Positions 14,885 to 21,814 of a stretch of 21,814 nucleotides of DNA are shown here, piece after piece (position 1 is the first letter of the stretch; the number at the start of each line of letters is the position of its first letter). Origin of the DNA: Megamonas hypermegale (GTDB taxonomy: Bacteria > Bacillota > Negativicutes > Selenomonadales > Selenomonadaceae); contig DCFC01000054.1 in assembly GCA_002314325.1 (NCBI GenBank), positions 1 through 21,814 on the forward strand. Reading direction: 5' to 3'. The position numbers were made by a program, and so were the translations under genes. Below the pieces are notes generated by a model that made no database searches, was not told the origin of the DNA, and worked only from the letters and a program-made list of their open reading frames with translations.

Positions 14885-16435
14885 TTAGCATTTGTCAATC
14901 TGGCGGCGGGCCTGCGGCAAAGCGGCGAGAATATCTCCGGCGATAAGACCGGCCTGTCCGTTTTGAGCAGCGAGGTCTCCGGCAAGTCCGTGCAGATATA
15001 CGCCGATTGGAGCAGCCATATTGCCGGCGAGTTTTTCCGCGACAAGCCCGGCAATCGTTCCGGCGAGGACATCACCGCTGCCGGCTGTCGCCATTCCGGC
15101 ATTGCCCGTTGTCGTTACAAAAATATTTCCGTCTGGATAGGCGATAAGCGTCTTTTCGCTTTTAAGCACGAATACGGCGTTAAAATATTCAGCTGCTTTG
15201 CGGACGATTTCCCAGAGGTTCTGTTTCAAATCGTCGATGGAAATATGCAGCAGCGTCGCCATTTCACCGAAATGCGGTGTCAGTATCGGCGTCTGCTTGA
15301 TGTTTTTCAGTTCATCCGGCGCCTGACTGAAAGCGAAAATACCGTCGGCATCGATGACGAGCGGTTTGTCGACGGAAACGGCAAAATCGCGCACCAGCTT
15401 GCATGTCGCTTCATTTCTGCCGAGCCCCGGACCGATTAGGACGGTATCGTAACTGTCCGCCATTTTCTGCAAGACGGACAGAGCACTGTCGCCCAAAATA
15501 CCCGGCTTGATTTCCGGCAATGGCTGCGTCATAACTTCCGTCAGTTTACCGGCAAAAATATCGTAGAGGCTTTCCGCCGAAGCAAGTGTGGAAATACCGG
15601 CGCCAATGCGCAGTACGGCGCTGCTCGACAGCGCAGCGGCTCCCGTAAGCCCGAGTGAGCCGGCAACGGTAAGCACCTTGCCGCAGCTGCCTTTATAAGC
15701 ATCGCGCGGCCGTTTGTTCAGATGATTTTCGACAAAATCACAATCGACAGCTTCCTGTTTTATCGTATCCTGACTGAGCAGACTGTACGGCAGACCGATG
15801 GAATTTACAACGATTTTGCCGGTGTAGTTGCAGCCGGGATACATGATTAAACCGATTTTCGGCAGACCGAGCGTCAAAGTGATGTCGGCTTTGACGGCGA
15901 CGGGATTTACCGCACCTGTATCGGCATTTACGCCGCTCGGCATATCGACGGATAAAATCGGACGGTTGCAGGAATTTAAAATGGAAATACATTTAACCAT
16001 GTTTTCGCGCAGTTCGCCATGAATACCCGTGCCGAGCAATGCGTCGATAACGCAGTCGGAAAAAGTCAGGGATATCTGCAGTCTGTTCCAGTCTCTTTCC
16101 GTCGTAATCTGATATATTTCCGCCTGCATATTCATTAAAATATCGTAGTTTATTTTGGCGGAAGGCGTAAAATGCTCCGTATTGCCGATGATGAAAATTT
16201 TTACTTTGGCATGGCCGTTGAGCAGATGGCGGGCAGCTGCAAAACCGTCGCCGCCGTTATTGCCGCAGCCTGTGATAATACAGAACGTTTTTCCTACGCT
16301 GCCGCCGCAGAGTTTCACGGCTTCAGCCGCCGTTTCGCGTCCGGCGTTTTCCATCAGCACTATTTCCGGAATACCGTAAACGTTGATGGCGTCGGAGTCA
16401 ATTTGCCGCATTTGTGCGGCGGAAGATATTTTCAA
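14885..16435 (-). CDS. nnr: Bifunctional NAD(P)H-hydrate epimerase/dehydratase
   Basis: A 516-aa metabolite-repair enzyme with both halves fused. The N-terminal YjeF_N epimerase (about 1-210) interconverts R- and S-NAD(P)HX; motifs are LMENAG, GCGNNGGDGFAAARHL, VIDALLGTG and VDMPSGVNADTG. The C-terminal ribokinase-like dehydratase (about 235-515) turns S-NAD(P)HX back to NAD(P)H using a nucleotide; motifs are GKVLTVAGSLG, ILTPHFGEMATLL and TGNAGMATAGSGDVLAGTIAG. The start is TTG 16435 with GGAGGG 8 bp upstream, directly after acpS, so the pair is coupled. The acpS-nnr order is common in Firmicutes. Length and motifs indicate an intact protein. Confidence 0.94.
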   Translation of the reverse strand: MKISSAAQMRQIDSDAINVYGIPEIVLMENAGRETAAEAVKLCGGSVGKTFCIITGCGNNGGDGFAAARHLLNGHAKVKIFIIGNTEHFTPSAKINYDILMNMQAEIYQITTERDWNRLQISLTFSDCVIDALLGTGIHGELRENMVKCISILNSCNRPILSVDMPSGVNADTGAVNPVAVKADITLTLGLPKIGLIMYPGCNYTGKIVVNSIGLPYSLLSQDTIKQEAVDCDFVENHLNKRPRDAYKGSCGKVLTVAGSLGLTGAAALSSSAVLRIGAGISTLASAESLYDIFAGKLTEVMTQPLPEIKPGILGDSALSVLQKMADSYDTVLIGPGLGRNEATCKLVRDFAVSVDKPLVIDADGIFAFSQAPDELKNIKQTPILTPHFGEMATLLHISIDDLKQNLWEIVRKAAEYFNAVFVLKSEKTLIAYPDGNIFVTTTGNAGMATAGSGDVLAGTIAGLVAEKLAGNMAAPIGVYLHGLAGDLAAQNGQAGLIAGDILAALPQARRQIDKC

Positions 16436-16438
16436 GAT

Positions 16439-16810
16439 TTATCCCTCCAATATAGCCTGTGCTATAGCATAATCTTTCGAGTGGCTCAGTGATATGAATA
16501 TATTGTAGATTTTGCGCTTGGTGGCGCTGTAGGCGAAATAGCCGTACAGTTTCACATGCGGTGCTCCGGCCTCGTCGACGACTATCTCGATATCCTGCCA
16601 TGTGCCGCCGCGCATTCCCGTGCCGAAAGCTTTGACTACGGCTTCTTTGGCGGCAAATCTGGCGGCATACGAAGACGCGCGCATTATGTTGCGGCCGTTG
16701 CAGTAGGACTGTTCCTGCGCCGTGAAAATGCGGTCGAGGAATTTCTCATTATCCAGCGATTGGCGTATGCGCTTGATTTCTACAATATCGACACCTGTTC
16801 CTTTTATCAT
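16439..16810 (-). CDS. acpS: Holo-[acyl-carrier-protein] synthase
   Basis: A 123-aa 4'-phosphopantetheinyl transferase that activates ACP for fatty acid synthesis. The metal-binding signature is complete: Asp8 in GTGVDIVEI and Glu56 in RFAAKEAVVKAFG. IFTAQEQSYC and the C-terminal SLSHSKDYAIAQAIL are also typical. The ribosome site AAGGGTG precedes the ATG. It lies 16 bp after the ZnuA-like gene and 3 bp before nnr, in one - strand operon. Confidence 0.95.
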   Translation of the reverse strand: MIKGTGVDIVEIKRIRQSLDNEKFLDRIFTAQEQSYCNGRNIMRASSYAARFAAKEAVVKAFGTGMRGGTWQDIEIVVDEAGAPHVKLYGYFAYSATKRKIYNIFISLSHSKDYAIAQAILEG

Positions 16811-16826
16811 GTAATCACCCTTAATT

Positions 16827-17729
16827 TTATTTTAATGCTTCCTGCAAAGTCCGGGCATTTTTCTGCATGGCTTCGATATAAGCGTCGGCATCGTCCGCGC
16901 CGGTAACGACAGGGTCGAGCGTATAGATTTTAGCTCCCGTTTCGTTGGCGATGGCTTCAGCCGCCGTGGAAGAATACTGCGGTTCGGCAAAGAGCGCCTT
17001 TGTCGGCATATCCTTTACCTGATTTATGATATCGGTAAGCTCGCTCGGCGAAGGTGATGTTCCCGGTTCGCGTTCGATGACACCGACGATTTCCAGATTG
17101 AATTCCTGTGCAAAATAAGGGAAAGCTTCATGGAACGTAACGATTTTCCGCTGCGGCAGCGGGTCGATAACCGCGTGCATCTCGTCTTTCAGCTGCTGCA
17201 GGCGCGCAATGTACTCGTCGGCGTTTTTATGATACTGCTCCGCGTGCTGCGGGTCAGCTTTGCTCAGCTCTTCCGCTATCGTCTGCACCTGCGTTATGCT
17301 GTTGGATACGCTCACCCATACGTGCGCATTTTCGCCATGCTCATCAACGAGCAGCGGAATATTTGCCGACGAATCAATGACATACAGCTGTTTCTGTTCA
17401 TTGATAATATCATCGAGAAACGCTTCCATACCAGCGCCGTTGGCGACGAATACATCGGCGTTTTCCAGTTTTTTCATGTCAGCAGGCGTCATCTGGTAAT
17501 CATGCAGACAGCCCGTTTGCGGCTTAGTCATATTTTCTACAACGACACCGTCAATTCCTTTGGTAACGTTTATAGTTTCAATATAAATCGGATAAAAAGA
17601 TGTTACGATTTTAAATTCGCCGTTTTTTTCGGTGTTACCAGCATTATCCGATGCCGTTTTATTGCCGCCGCAGCCGGAAAACAGAGCCGTAAGCAGCAGA
17701 CAAAGCAGTATAGACAGTATTTTCTTCAA
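16827..17729 (-). CDS. Zinc/manganese ABC transporter binding lipoprotein (ZnuA/AdcA-like)
   Basis: A 300-aa cluster A-I (SBP_bac_9) metal receptor with lipobox LFSGC (Cys20). Three metal-ligand histidines are in their usual contexts: His76 in GCLHDYQMTP, His136 in ENAHVWVS, His200 in VTFHEAFPYF. The fourth ligand region is FAEPQYSS or LDPVV. The His/Asp-rich loop found in many ZnuA proteins is reduced to VDEHGENAH, so Zn or Mn cannot be decided by eye. The start is TTG 17729, with AGAGGAG well placed. No permease or ATPase gene is next to it; it must work with a transporter encoded elsewhere, or be an extra receptor. It is followed by acpS. Confidence 0.88.
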   Translation of the reverse strand: MKKILSILLCLLLTALFSGCGGNKTASDNAGNTEKNGEFKIVTSFYPIYIETINVTKGIDGVVVENMTKPQTGCLHDYQMTPADMKKLENADVFVANGAGMEAFLDDIINEQKQLYVIDSSANIPLLVDEHGENAHVWVSVSNSITQVQTIAEELSKADPQHAEQYHKNADEYIARLQQLKDEMHAVIDPLPQRKIVTFHEAFPYFAQEFNLEIVGVIEREPGTSPSPSELTDIINQVKDMPTKALFAEPQYSSTAAEAIANETGAKIYTLDPVVTGADDADAYIEAMQKNARTLQEALK

Positions 17730-17770
17730 ATTTATTCTCCTCTTAATACATTTAAATCACATTAAAAAGA

Positions 17771-17947
17771 TTGACACTCCCATGTCTAAAGACAGGGGAT
17801 TCTTAAGAAGTTCGACCACAGTCAGTCGATTTTTATTCTTAAAGGGCTTGCCAACAGCCCTCTACACAGTTCCTCATATTTGAAGTTCTGCTTACTTAGT
17901 TATCGGGCATATATCCTCATAGCTAAAGCTAGAGGATATATGCCCGA
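17771..17947 (-). mobile_element. Small IS200/IS605-like remnant with solo omegaRNA-like right end
   Basis: Read on the - strand, this 180-bp stretch starts with a strong hairpin (17903-17947), passes through a GGGCTGTTGGCAAGCCC hairpin region, and finishes with GAATCCCC-type hairpin sequence and GGGAGTGTCAA, ending TCAA at 17774-17771. The end resembles the right end beside tnpB at 20721 (GAATCCCC...GGGGAGTACGTCAA). No transposase ORF fits inside. It looks like a non-autonomous (MITE-type) derivative that kept both ends and the scaffold. The exact left boundary is inferred. Confidence 0.65.
17903..17947. repeat. 16-bp perfect hairpin, probable IS605-type left-end stem
   Basis: CGGGCATATATCCTC (17904-17918) is perfectly complementary to 17932-17946, plus one flanking T-A pair, around a 13-nt loop. 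There is no T-run on either side, so it is not a rho-independent terminator. IS200/IS605 transposases recognise subterminal hairpins, which fits its place at the far end of the remnant. Confidence 0.7.
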
Positions 17948-17985
17948 ATTCGATAAAATCTCCAATAGATATTTTTTTATTGAAA

Positions 17986-18933
17986 TTATATTTTTATCTG
18001 GGAAGCGGCGTTAAGCGTTGCACGCGCCTGGGTCATGATATTTTCGATAATGTCCTTAACCGGTTCTTCTTTTTGCAGCAGAGTCAGCGTCTGACCAGCC
18101 TGAACCATGCCGTTTACCACGTCGCCGTCAACAGCAGCCAGTCTGTTCGTACCGGTAGCCATGCGCAGCAGTTCTTCCTTCGGTGTTTTGCCTTCGTTTT
18201 CCTTCTGAACGAAATCGAGCGAGAATTTATTCTTAACACCGCGAACGGCGCCGCCCAGTGTAAGACCGGTAACAATTGTATCGGTATCAATAGCTTCGAT
18301 GAGTTTTGCCTTCATATTCGGATGAACGCCACATTCTTCAGCTACGAGGAAGCGCGTACCCATCTGAACACCGCCCGCACCCATCAAGAGAGCAGCGGCA
18401 AGACCGCGTCCGTCGGCGAAACCGCCCGCCATTACGACCGGAATATTGTCAATAACAGGCAATACCTGTTCCATCAATGCCATCGTCGTGAGTACGCCGA
18501 TATGACCGCCTGCTTCCATGCCTTCCGCCACCATTGCATCAGCACCGGCTGCGGCTACACGTTTTGCCAGTTTCACATTCGGAATTACCGGAATAATTTT
18601 TATACCTGCTTCTTTCAGTTTCGGGAAATACGGTACAGGATTGCCCGCGCCGAGCGTAACGAAAGCCGGTTTTTCTTCGCAGATAACGTCGATGATTTCT
18701 TCCTTATTCGGTGCCATAAGCATAACATTCACACCGAACGGCTTATCCGTGAGCTGCTGTGCTTTTCTTATTTCTTCGCGCACATATTCAGTCGTTCTGC
18801 CGCCGCAGGAGATAATCCCCGCACCGCCGGCGTTGGAAACGGCAGCAGCCAGTTTGGCATCGGAAACCCAAGCCATGCCGCCTTGAATAATCGGATATTT
18901 TATACCAAGAACTTCAGTAATGTATTTTGCCAT
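17986..18933 (-). CDS. fabK: Enoyl-ACP reductase II (FabK)
   Basis: A 315-aa FMN-dependent TIM-barrel enzyme that reduces trans-2-enoyl-ACP in the last step of each fatty-acid elongation round. YPIIQGGMAWVSD, KPFGVNVMLM, TLGAGNPVPYFPKLKEAG, AEGMEAGGHIG, AGGFADGRG and MGTRFLVAEE follow the streptococcal FabK pattern. The catalytic-site His144 falls at the same position as in Streptococcus pneumoniae FabK. The close relative nitronate monooxygenase is the alternative, but the HIG motif and overall similarity favour FabK. TAGGAGG precedes the ATG. It appears monocistronic, with an extended -10 promoter upstream. FabK-type enzymes resist triclosan, a family property. Confidence 0.9.
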   Translation of the reverse strand: MAKYITEVLGIKYPIIQGGMAWVSDAKLAAAVSNAGGAGIISCGGRTTEYVREEIRKAQQLTDKPFGVNVMLMAPNKEEIIDVICEEKPAFVTLGAGNPVPYFPKLKEAGIKIIPVIPNVKLAKRVAAAGADAMVAEGMEAGGHIGVLTTMALMEQVLPVIDNIPVVMAGGFADGRGLAAALLMGAGGVQMGTRFLVAEECGVHPNMKAKLIEAIDTDTIVTGLTLGGAVRGVKNKFSLDFVQKENEGKTPKEELLRMATGTNRLAAVDGDVVNGMVQAGQTLTLLQKEEPVKDIIENIMTQARATLNAASQIKI

Positions 18934-18971
18934 GCAAAAATCCTCCTAAATATTTAAAAGTAGATATTACT

Positions 18972-18980
18972 ATTATACCA
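18972..18980 (-). promoter_or_regulatory. Extended -10 promoter of fabK
   Basis: TGGTATAAT on the - strand is a perfect -10 box with the TGn extension; no good -35 is present, as expected for extended -10 promoters. It lies about 40 bp upstream of the fabK ATG. Confidence 0.55.
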
Positions 18981-19022
18981 CGCATATAACGATTATTATA
19001 TCATATTTATCATAGTCAGTAG

Positions 19023-19268
19023 TTATGAATTTTTAATAAGCAACAATTTTTCCCGCCGCGACATTTTTTTAATTTGCGCTTCCCGTTTCTGCGCCGCCTG
19101 CTTAGTGGAAAATATTTCGTAATAAAGCAGCTTGACCGGCAGACGCCCGCGCGTATAACGGGCACCCCTGCCGGCATTGTGCGTTTTTATCCGTTTAGCC
19201 AAATCATTTGTCCAGCCGGTATAAAGTGTATCATCACTGCACTTTAATATATAAGTGTAGCAATCCAT
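19023..19268 (-). CDS. GIY-YIG nuclease-domain protein (UPF0213/YhbQ-like)
   Basis: An 81-aa single-domain GIY-YIG protein. The motif appears as [17 protein letters not shown], followed by the catalytic-type Arg in [10 protein letters not shown] and [17 protein letters not shown]. It belongs to the small stand-alone YhbQ/YazA-type proteins, which are linked to DNA repair or structure-specific cleavage but poorly characterised. Its ATG overlaps the cyclophilin stop codon by one base (TAATG) with no separate ribosome site, so its translation depends on the upstream gene. Confidence 0.88.
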   Translation of the reverse strand: MDCYTYILKCSDDTLYTGWTNDLAKRIKTHNAGRGARYTRGRLPVKLLYYEIFSTKQAAQKREAQIKKMSRREKLLLIKNS

Positions 19269-19867
19269 TATTCATTTGCGTTGTTTGCTTCAATGGTAAT
19301 TTTATTGATAACTACGTCTTCAACCGGTCTGTCCATGAAATCCGTCTGTACATGGCCGATTTTTTCCACAACATCCATGCCTTCGATGACTTTGCCGAAT
19401 ACGGCATGATGACCGTCGAGCCACGGTGTCTGGTCAAGCGTGATGAAGAACTGCGAACCGCCCGTATTCGGACCGGCATTAGCCATGGACAGGATACCGG
19501 CGCTGTCGTGTCTTAAATCTTTGTGGAATTCATCTTTAATAGTGTAGCCAGGACCGCCCGTACCGTTGCCGTTCGGGTCGCCGCCCTGAATCATGAAGCC
19601 GTCGATTACACGGTGGAAAATCAGGCCGTCATAAAAATTATGCTGGGCAAGTTCGATAAAATTGGCTGTGGTAATAGGAGCTTTATCCTCGAACAGTTCG
19701 ATAGTAAAAGTTCCCATATTGGTGTCAAATACTGCTACGCGATTTTGGTTCATTGATTGAACTTCCTTTCCGTTTATGTTTAGTTGTTTTTCTGCCAAAG
19801 AGCAGTTGGTAAAATTTATCAGCCCGAAAAGAGCTGTCAGCAAGCAGAGAAATAAAATTTTCTTCAT
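19268..19867 (-). CDS. Cyclophilin-type peptidyl-prolyl isomerase
   Basis: A 199-aa prolyl isomerase. The cyclophilin core (about 42-195) has [15 protein letters not shown] with the catalytic Arg, GSQFFIT, the Trp in TPWLDG and HAVFGKV. The first 38 residues hold a hydrophobic signal peptide ([16 protein letters not shown]), so the long form should be exported or membrane-anchored. The lipobox position (FTNC) is a poor match for acylation. An internal ATG at 19753 (residue 39) has GGAAAGGAAG at ideal spacing and would give a 161-aa cytoplasmic enzyme. GGGG upstream of ATG 19867 is a weaker site. It follows the MBL gene by 16 bp and is coupled to the GIY-YIG gene. Confidence 0.92.
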   Translation of the reverse strand: MKKILFLCLLTALFGLINFTNCSLAEKQLNINGKEVQSMNQNRVAVFDTNMGTFTIELFEDKAPITTANFIELAQHNFYDGLIFHRVIDGFMIQGGDPNGNGTGGPGYTIKDEFHKDLRHDSAGILSMANAGPNTGGSQFFITLDQTPWLDGHHAVFGKVIEGMDVVEKIGHVQTDFMDRPVEDVVINKITIEANNANE

Positions 19868-19883
19868 AAAATAATACCCCGTT

Positions 19884-20585
19884 TCAACGTTTTATAATAT
19901 GCGTATCTCCGGCAAAGCGCGGACTCCAGACGGAAATTTCATCTTTGTGCGGAAAATCATCCGGCACTTGCCAGATTTTGTGGCTGACATTGTGCATGGT
20001 GATGAGATTTTTCACCTTTGTATGCGCGGCAAATTCACGCGCGCCGATATCCCAGAATTCCTCCAGACGGCTGTCCACCGGGAAAAAAGCAATATCGGTC
20101 TGCAGATTTTCCATAAGCTTGAGCTGCTTTTTAAAACCGTTGCGGGCAAAAGCGATATTTTCCGCCGTGTCGCCTTTCCAATGCCACCAATTGAAATCAC
20201 CGGCATGGAAAATCCGCCAGCCGTCCTTTTCAATGTAAAAACAGATACCCTCGTCCGTCGAACTGAACGATTTTACGAGTATGCCATTGTCCTCATACGT
20301 TGTGTACTCGTCGAGAATGACCGTTTTGTTTTCCGGCGGCAGCGCCTTTTTTATATCATAACTGAGAAAATAGCGCGTCGTTTTGCCGCTGAATTTGGCA
20401 ATCTGCGGATTGTAATGGTCAAAATGAGCATGCGAGGCGAAAAAATATACTTCACGTTTATTTTCGATTGCTGGTAAAACAAGATTATGTTCATCCAGAT
20501 AATAATCGAAAATCATCGCCCAGTTATCCGTTTCCAGAATGAAACCGCTGTTGAATAAATATGTTATTTTTGCTGTGTCGTTCAT
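19884..20585 (-). CDS. MBL-fold metallo-hydrolase
   Basis: A 233-aa cytoplasmic metallo-beta-lactamase-fold protein without signal peptide. It begins [20 protein letters not shown], followed by the metal motif [10 protein letters not shown], then [10 protein letters not shown] and [11 protein letters not shown], with further histidines near the C-terminus (TMHNVSH). The layout resembles UlaG-like or uncharacterised MBL hydrolases; the substrate is unknown. AAGGAG is well placed before the ATG. It is the first gene of an operon with the cyclophilin and GIY-YIG genes, under a recognisable promoter. Confidence 0.85.
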   Translation of the reverse strand: MNDTAKITYLFNSGFILETDNWAMIFDYYLDEHNLVLPAIENKREVYFFASHAHFDHYNPQIAKFSGKTTRYFLSYDIKKALPPENKTVILDEYTTYEDNGILVKSFSSTDEGICFYIEKDGWRIFHAGDFNWWHWKGDTAENIAFARNGFKKQLKLMENLQTDIAFFPVDSRLEEFWDIGAREFAAHTKVKNLITMHNVSHKIWQVPDDFPHKDEISVWSPRFAGDTHIIKR

Positions 20586-20610
20586 TTTCTATCTCCTTGT
20601 CTACATTAGT

Positions 20611-20639
20611 ATTTTGGCAAATTTTACAAATAGTGTCAA
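20611..20639 (-). promoter_or_regulatory. Promoter of the MBL-cyclophilin-GIY-YIG operon
   Basis: On the - strand, a perfect TTGACA (20639-20634), a 17-bp spacer, then CAAAAT (20616-20611). It lies about 25 bp before the MBL gene start. Confidence 0.6.
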
Positions 20640-20720
20640 TACCTATGGATGTTTAGTTAAATTTTTAGTACAAGTATAGCGTGATTTTTATTTTTTGGTT
20701 ATAATGAATAATGATAACTT

Positions 20721-20860
20721 TTGACGTACTCCCCAGTTAGGGGATTCTGGGATACTGACGAACCTTGCTATCAAATGACAGTCTTATGAGATCTCTCCTC
20801 AATGGACAACGCCCTGCCCATATTTATCGTTTAACGAGAGTAGAACATTCTCTCTCCTTC
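20721..20860 (-). ncRNA. IS200/IS605-type right end and probable TnpB omegaRNA
   Basis: Downstream of, and probably overlapping, the 3' end of tnpB. Read on the - strand the tract runs through GGGCAGGGCGTTG and GAATCCCC-TAACT-GGGG, a 5-nt-loop hairpin, and ends GTACGTCAA with TCAA at 20724-20721. This is the layout of IS605-family right ends, which encode omegaRNA scaffolds. The adjacent host DNA (20720 downwards, AAGTTATCATTATTC) would be the guide. The 5' boundary is a guess. Confidence 0.7.
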
Positions 20861-21814
20861 TTTCTTTATATTTATAGCGGCATTTAAATCTCTGTCGTGG
20901 TGTTTGCCGCATTTTGGACAAGTCCACTGCCTTATTCTCAGATCTTTGAGTTCTTTGTTTTGGTAGTCGCAATTACTGCACAGCTGACTTGACGGAAAGA
21001 ATTTTCCTACTTCAATAACGATGGAACCTGTCTTTTCTGCTTCATATTTCAATTTGTTTACAAAGTCGGCAAAACCTAAATCTGATATTTTTCTACCGAA
21101 GCGTTTCTGCATAGCTTTTAAATTCAAGTTTTCGATAGAGATTAAAGCGTATTTTTGGGCTAGATACTGTGCCGTTTTCCAATGAAAATCACGACGCATA
21201 TTTGTTACTTTTTTATGCAGTCTTGCTAAATTCAGTCTAGCTTTTTGACGATTGTTGGAAGATTTCTGTTTACGGGATAAATTGCGATTAGCTTTAGCGA
21301 TTAGTTTTGCATTTCGTTTAAAAAACAGCGGAGAAATAATATTTTTCCGTTCTGAACCTGTGAGAAATTTCTTCAGACCGAAGTCGAAACCGACGCTTTC
21401 ACCTGTTCTTGTTAAGACTTCATTTTCATTTGTTTCACAGGAAAAATACAAATAAATATCGCCTAAAGCATCACGCTTTATGGTTACTGTTTTTACTTTT
21501 CCGTCGATATCCCGTGATTTAAAATACCGGTATTTCTGATTGGCTATTCTAATAATGTTTCCGTCATACAGTTTCCAACCTGACGTTTTCAAAGTATACG
21601 ATTTATACTTGCGTACTTTCTTAAATGACGGCGGGGCTGAACGGATATTATGCTTCTGATTTCTGAAAAACAGCTTGTAGGCGCGGTCTATACGCTCAGT
21701 TATATTCTGCACCGCCTGTGAGCCAATTTCATTAAGATAGCTGAACTTTGTTAGTTTTTTCAGTTTAGTCAAGTGTCCCTGCAAAGTAAATTTGTGCAAT
21801 GATTTTTTAAATAA
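20831..21814 (-). CDS. tnpB: TnpB RNA-guided nuclease of an IS200/IS605-type element (5' end outside window)
   Basis: The C-terminal part of TnpB, at least 327 aa. The frame stays open through the right edge of the window; the TTG at 21799 is internal, because the residues before it (FKKS then LHKFTLQ) continue a normal TnpB sequence. The RuvC nuclease is complete: Asp in VGFDFGLKKF, Glu in ISIENLNLKAM and the final Asp in HDRDLNAAINI. The zinc finger with two CxxC pairs (CSNC, CPKC) lies in between. TnpB uses an omegaRNA made from the element's right end to cut DNA matching the insertion junction. No tnpA is visible; it may lie upstream beyond the window. The protein looks active as far as can be seen. 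Confidence 0.93.
   Translation of the reverse strand, partial: LFKKSLHKFTLQGHLTKLKKLTKFSYLNEIGSQAVQNITERIDRAYKLFFRNQKHNIRSAPPSFKKVRKYKSYTLKTSGWKLYDGNIIRIANQKYRYFKSRDIDGKVKTVTIKRDALGDIYLYFSCETNENEVLTRTGESVGFDFGLKKFLTGSERKNIISPLFFKRNAKLIAKANRNLSRKQKSSNNRQKARLNLARLHKKVTNMRRDFHWKTAQYLAQKYALISIENLNLKAMQKRFGRKISDLGFADFVNKLKYEAEKTGSIVIEVGKFFPSSQLCSNCDYQNKELKDLRIRQWTCPKCGKHHDRDLNAAINIKKEGERMFYSR

Noticed and set aside
17903..17947. Rho-independent terminator for fabK
   Set aside because: The hairpin is strong but no T-tract follows on the - strand; a transposon end fits better.
17980..18957. 325-codon ORF on the + strand opposite fabK
   Set aside because: It is the antisense of a clear FabK gene and its composition (Phe, His, Arg rich) is typical of a shadow frame. 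Similar long antisense frames over phnW, the transferase gene and the permease were rejected for the same reason.

Overview
The window looks like a chromosomal segment of a Firmicute that makes an outer membrane, most likely a member of the Negativicutes (Selenomonas/Megamonas-like). This is inference. The evidence is Firmicutes-type Shine-Dalgarno sites (AAGGAG, AGAGG), frequent TTG starts, a FabK-type enoyl reductase, an NdoA-type MazF and a GerMN lipoprotein, alongside a phosphoethanolamine-transferase-like enzyme that fits an LPS-bearing cell.

Layout. (1) 1-1481: a lone tyrosine recombinase bracketed by two near-identical 23-bp direct repeats and closed by two strong terminators. (2) 1518-3377: a membrane-anchored phosphoethanolamine-transferase/sulfatase-superfamily protein with its own terminator. 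(3) 3406-9657: a 2-aminoethylphosphonate (AEP) acquisition and breakdown locus on the + strand. An ABC ATPase, a fused double permease and a binding lipoprotein are tightly coupled, followed by phnW and phnX. (4) 9673-14138, - strand: a ComEC-like MBL lipoprotein, a DUF3006 protein, a cell-wall amidase, a GerMN lipoprotein, an aldose-epimerase-like protein and a beta-carbonic anhydrase. (5) 14184-17729, - strand: ZnuA-like lipoprotein, acpS, the bifunctional NAD(P)H-hydrate repair enzyme, then mazF without a visible antitoxin. (6) 17771-20639: a small IS200/IS605-like remnant, fabK, and an MBL hydrolase / cyclophilin / GIY-YIG operon. (7) 20721-21814: the right end of an IS200/IS605-type element with a probable omegaRNA and a tnpB gene that runs off the window.

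The most striking feature is a family of about 120-bp intergenic palindromic elements, with six copies (A-F) in under 12 kb. Each has a 19-21 bp stem, a 26-30 nt loop and, in most copies, a roughly 10-bp outer inverted repeat (TTGTGCTGGT type). Stem differences between copies are mostly compensated on the other arm. All six copies have their asymmetric arms in the same orientation as the neighbouring genes. In copy F the loop is flipped relative to its arms. Four of the six sit in or next to the AEP locus: two before the transporter, one before phnW and one before phnX.

In the AEP locus the transporter brings in AEP, PhnW transaminates it to phosphonoacetaldehyde and PhnX cleaves that to acetaldehyde and phosphate. 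The locus therefore probably supplies phosphorus and nitrogen. No dedicated regulator gene is present in the window.
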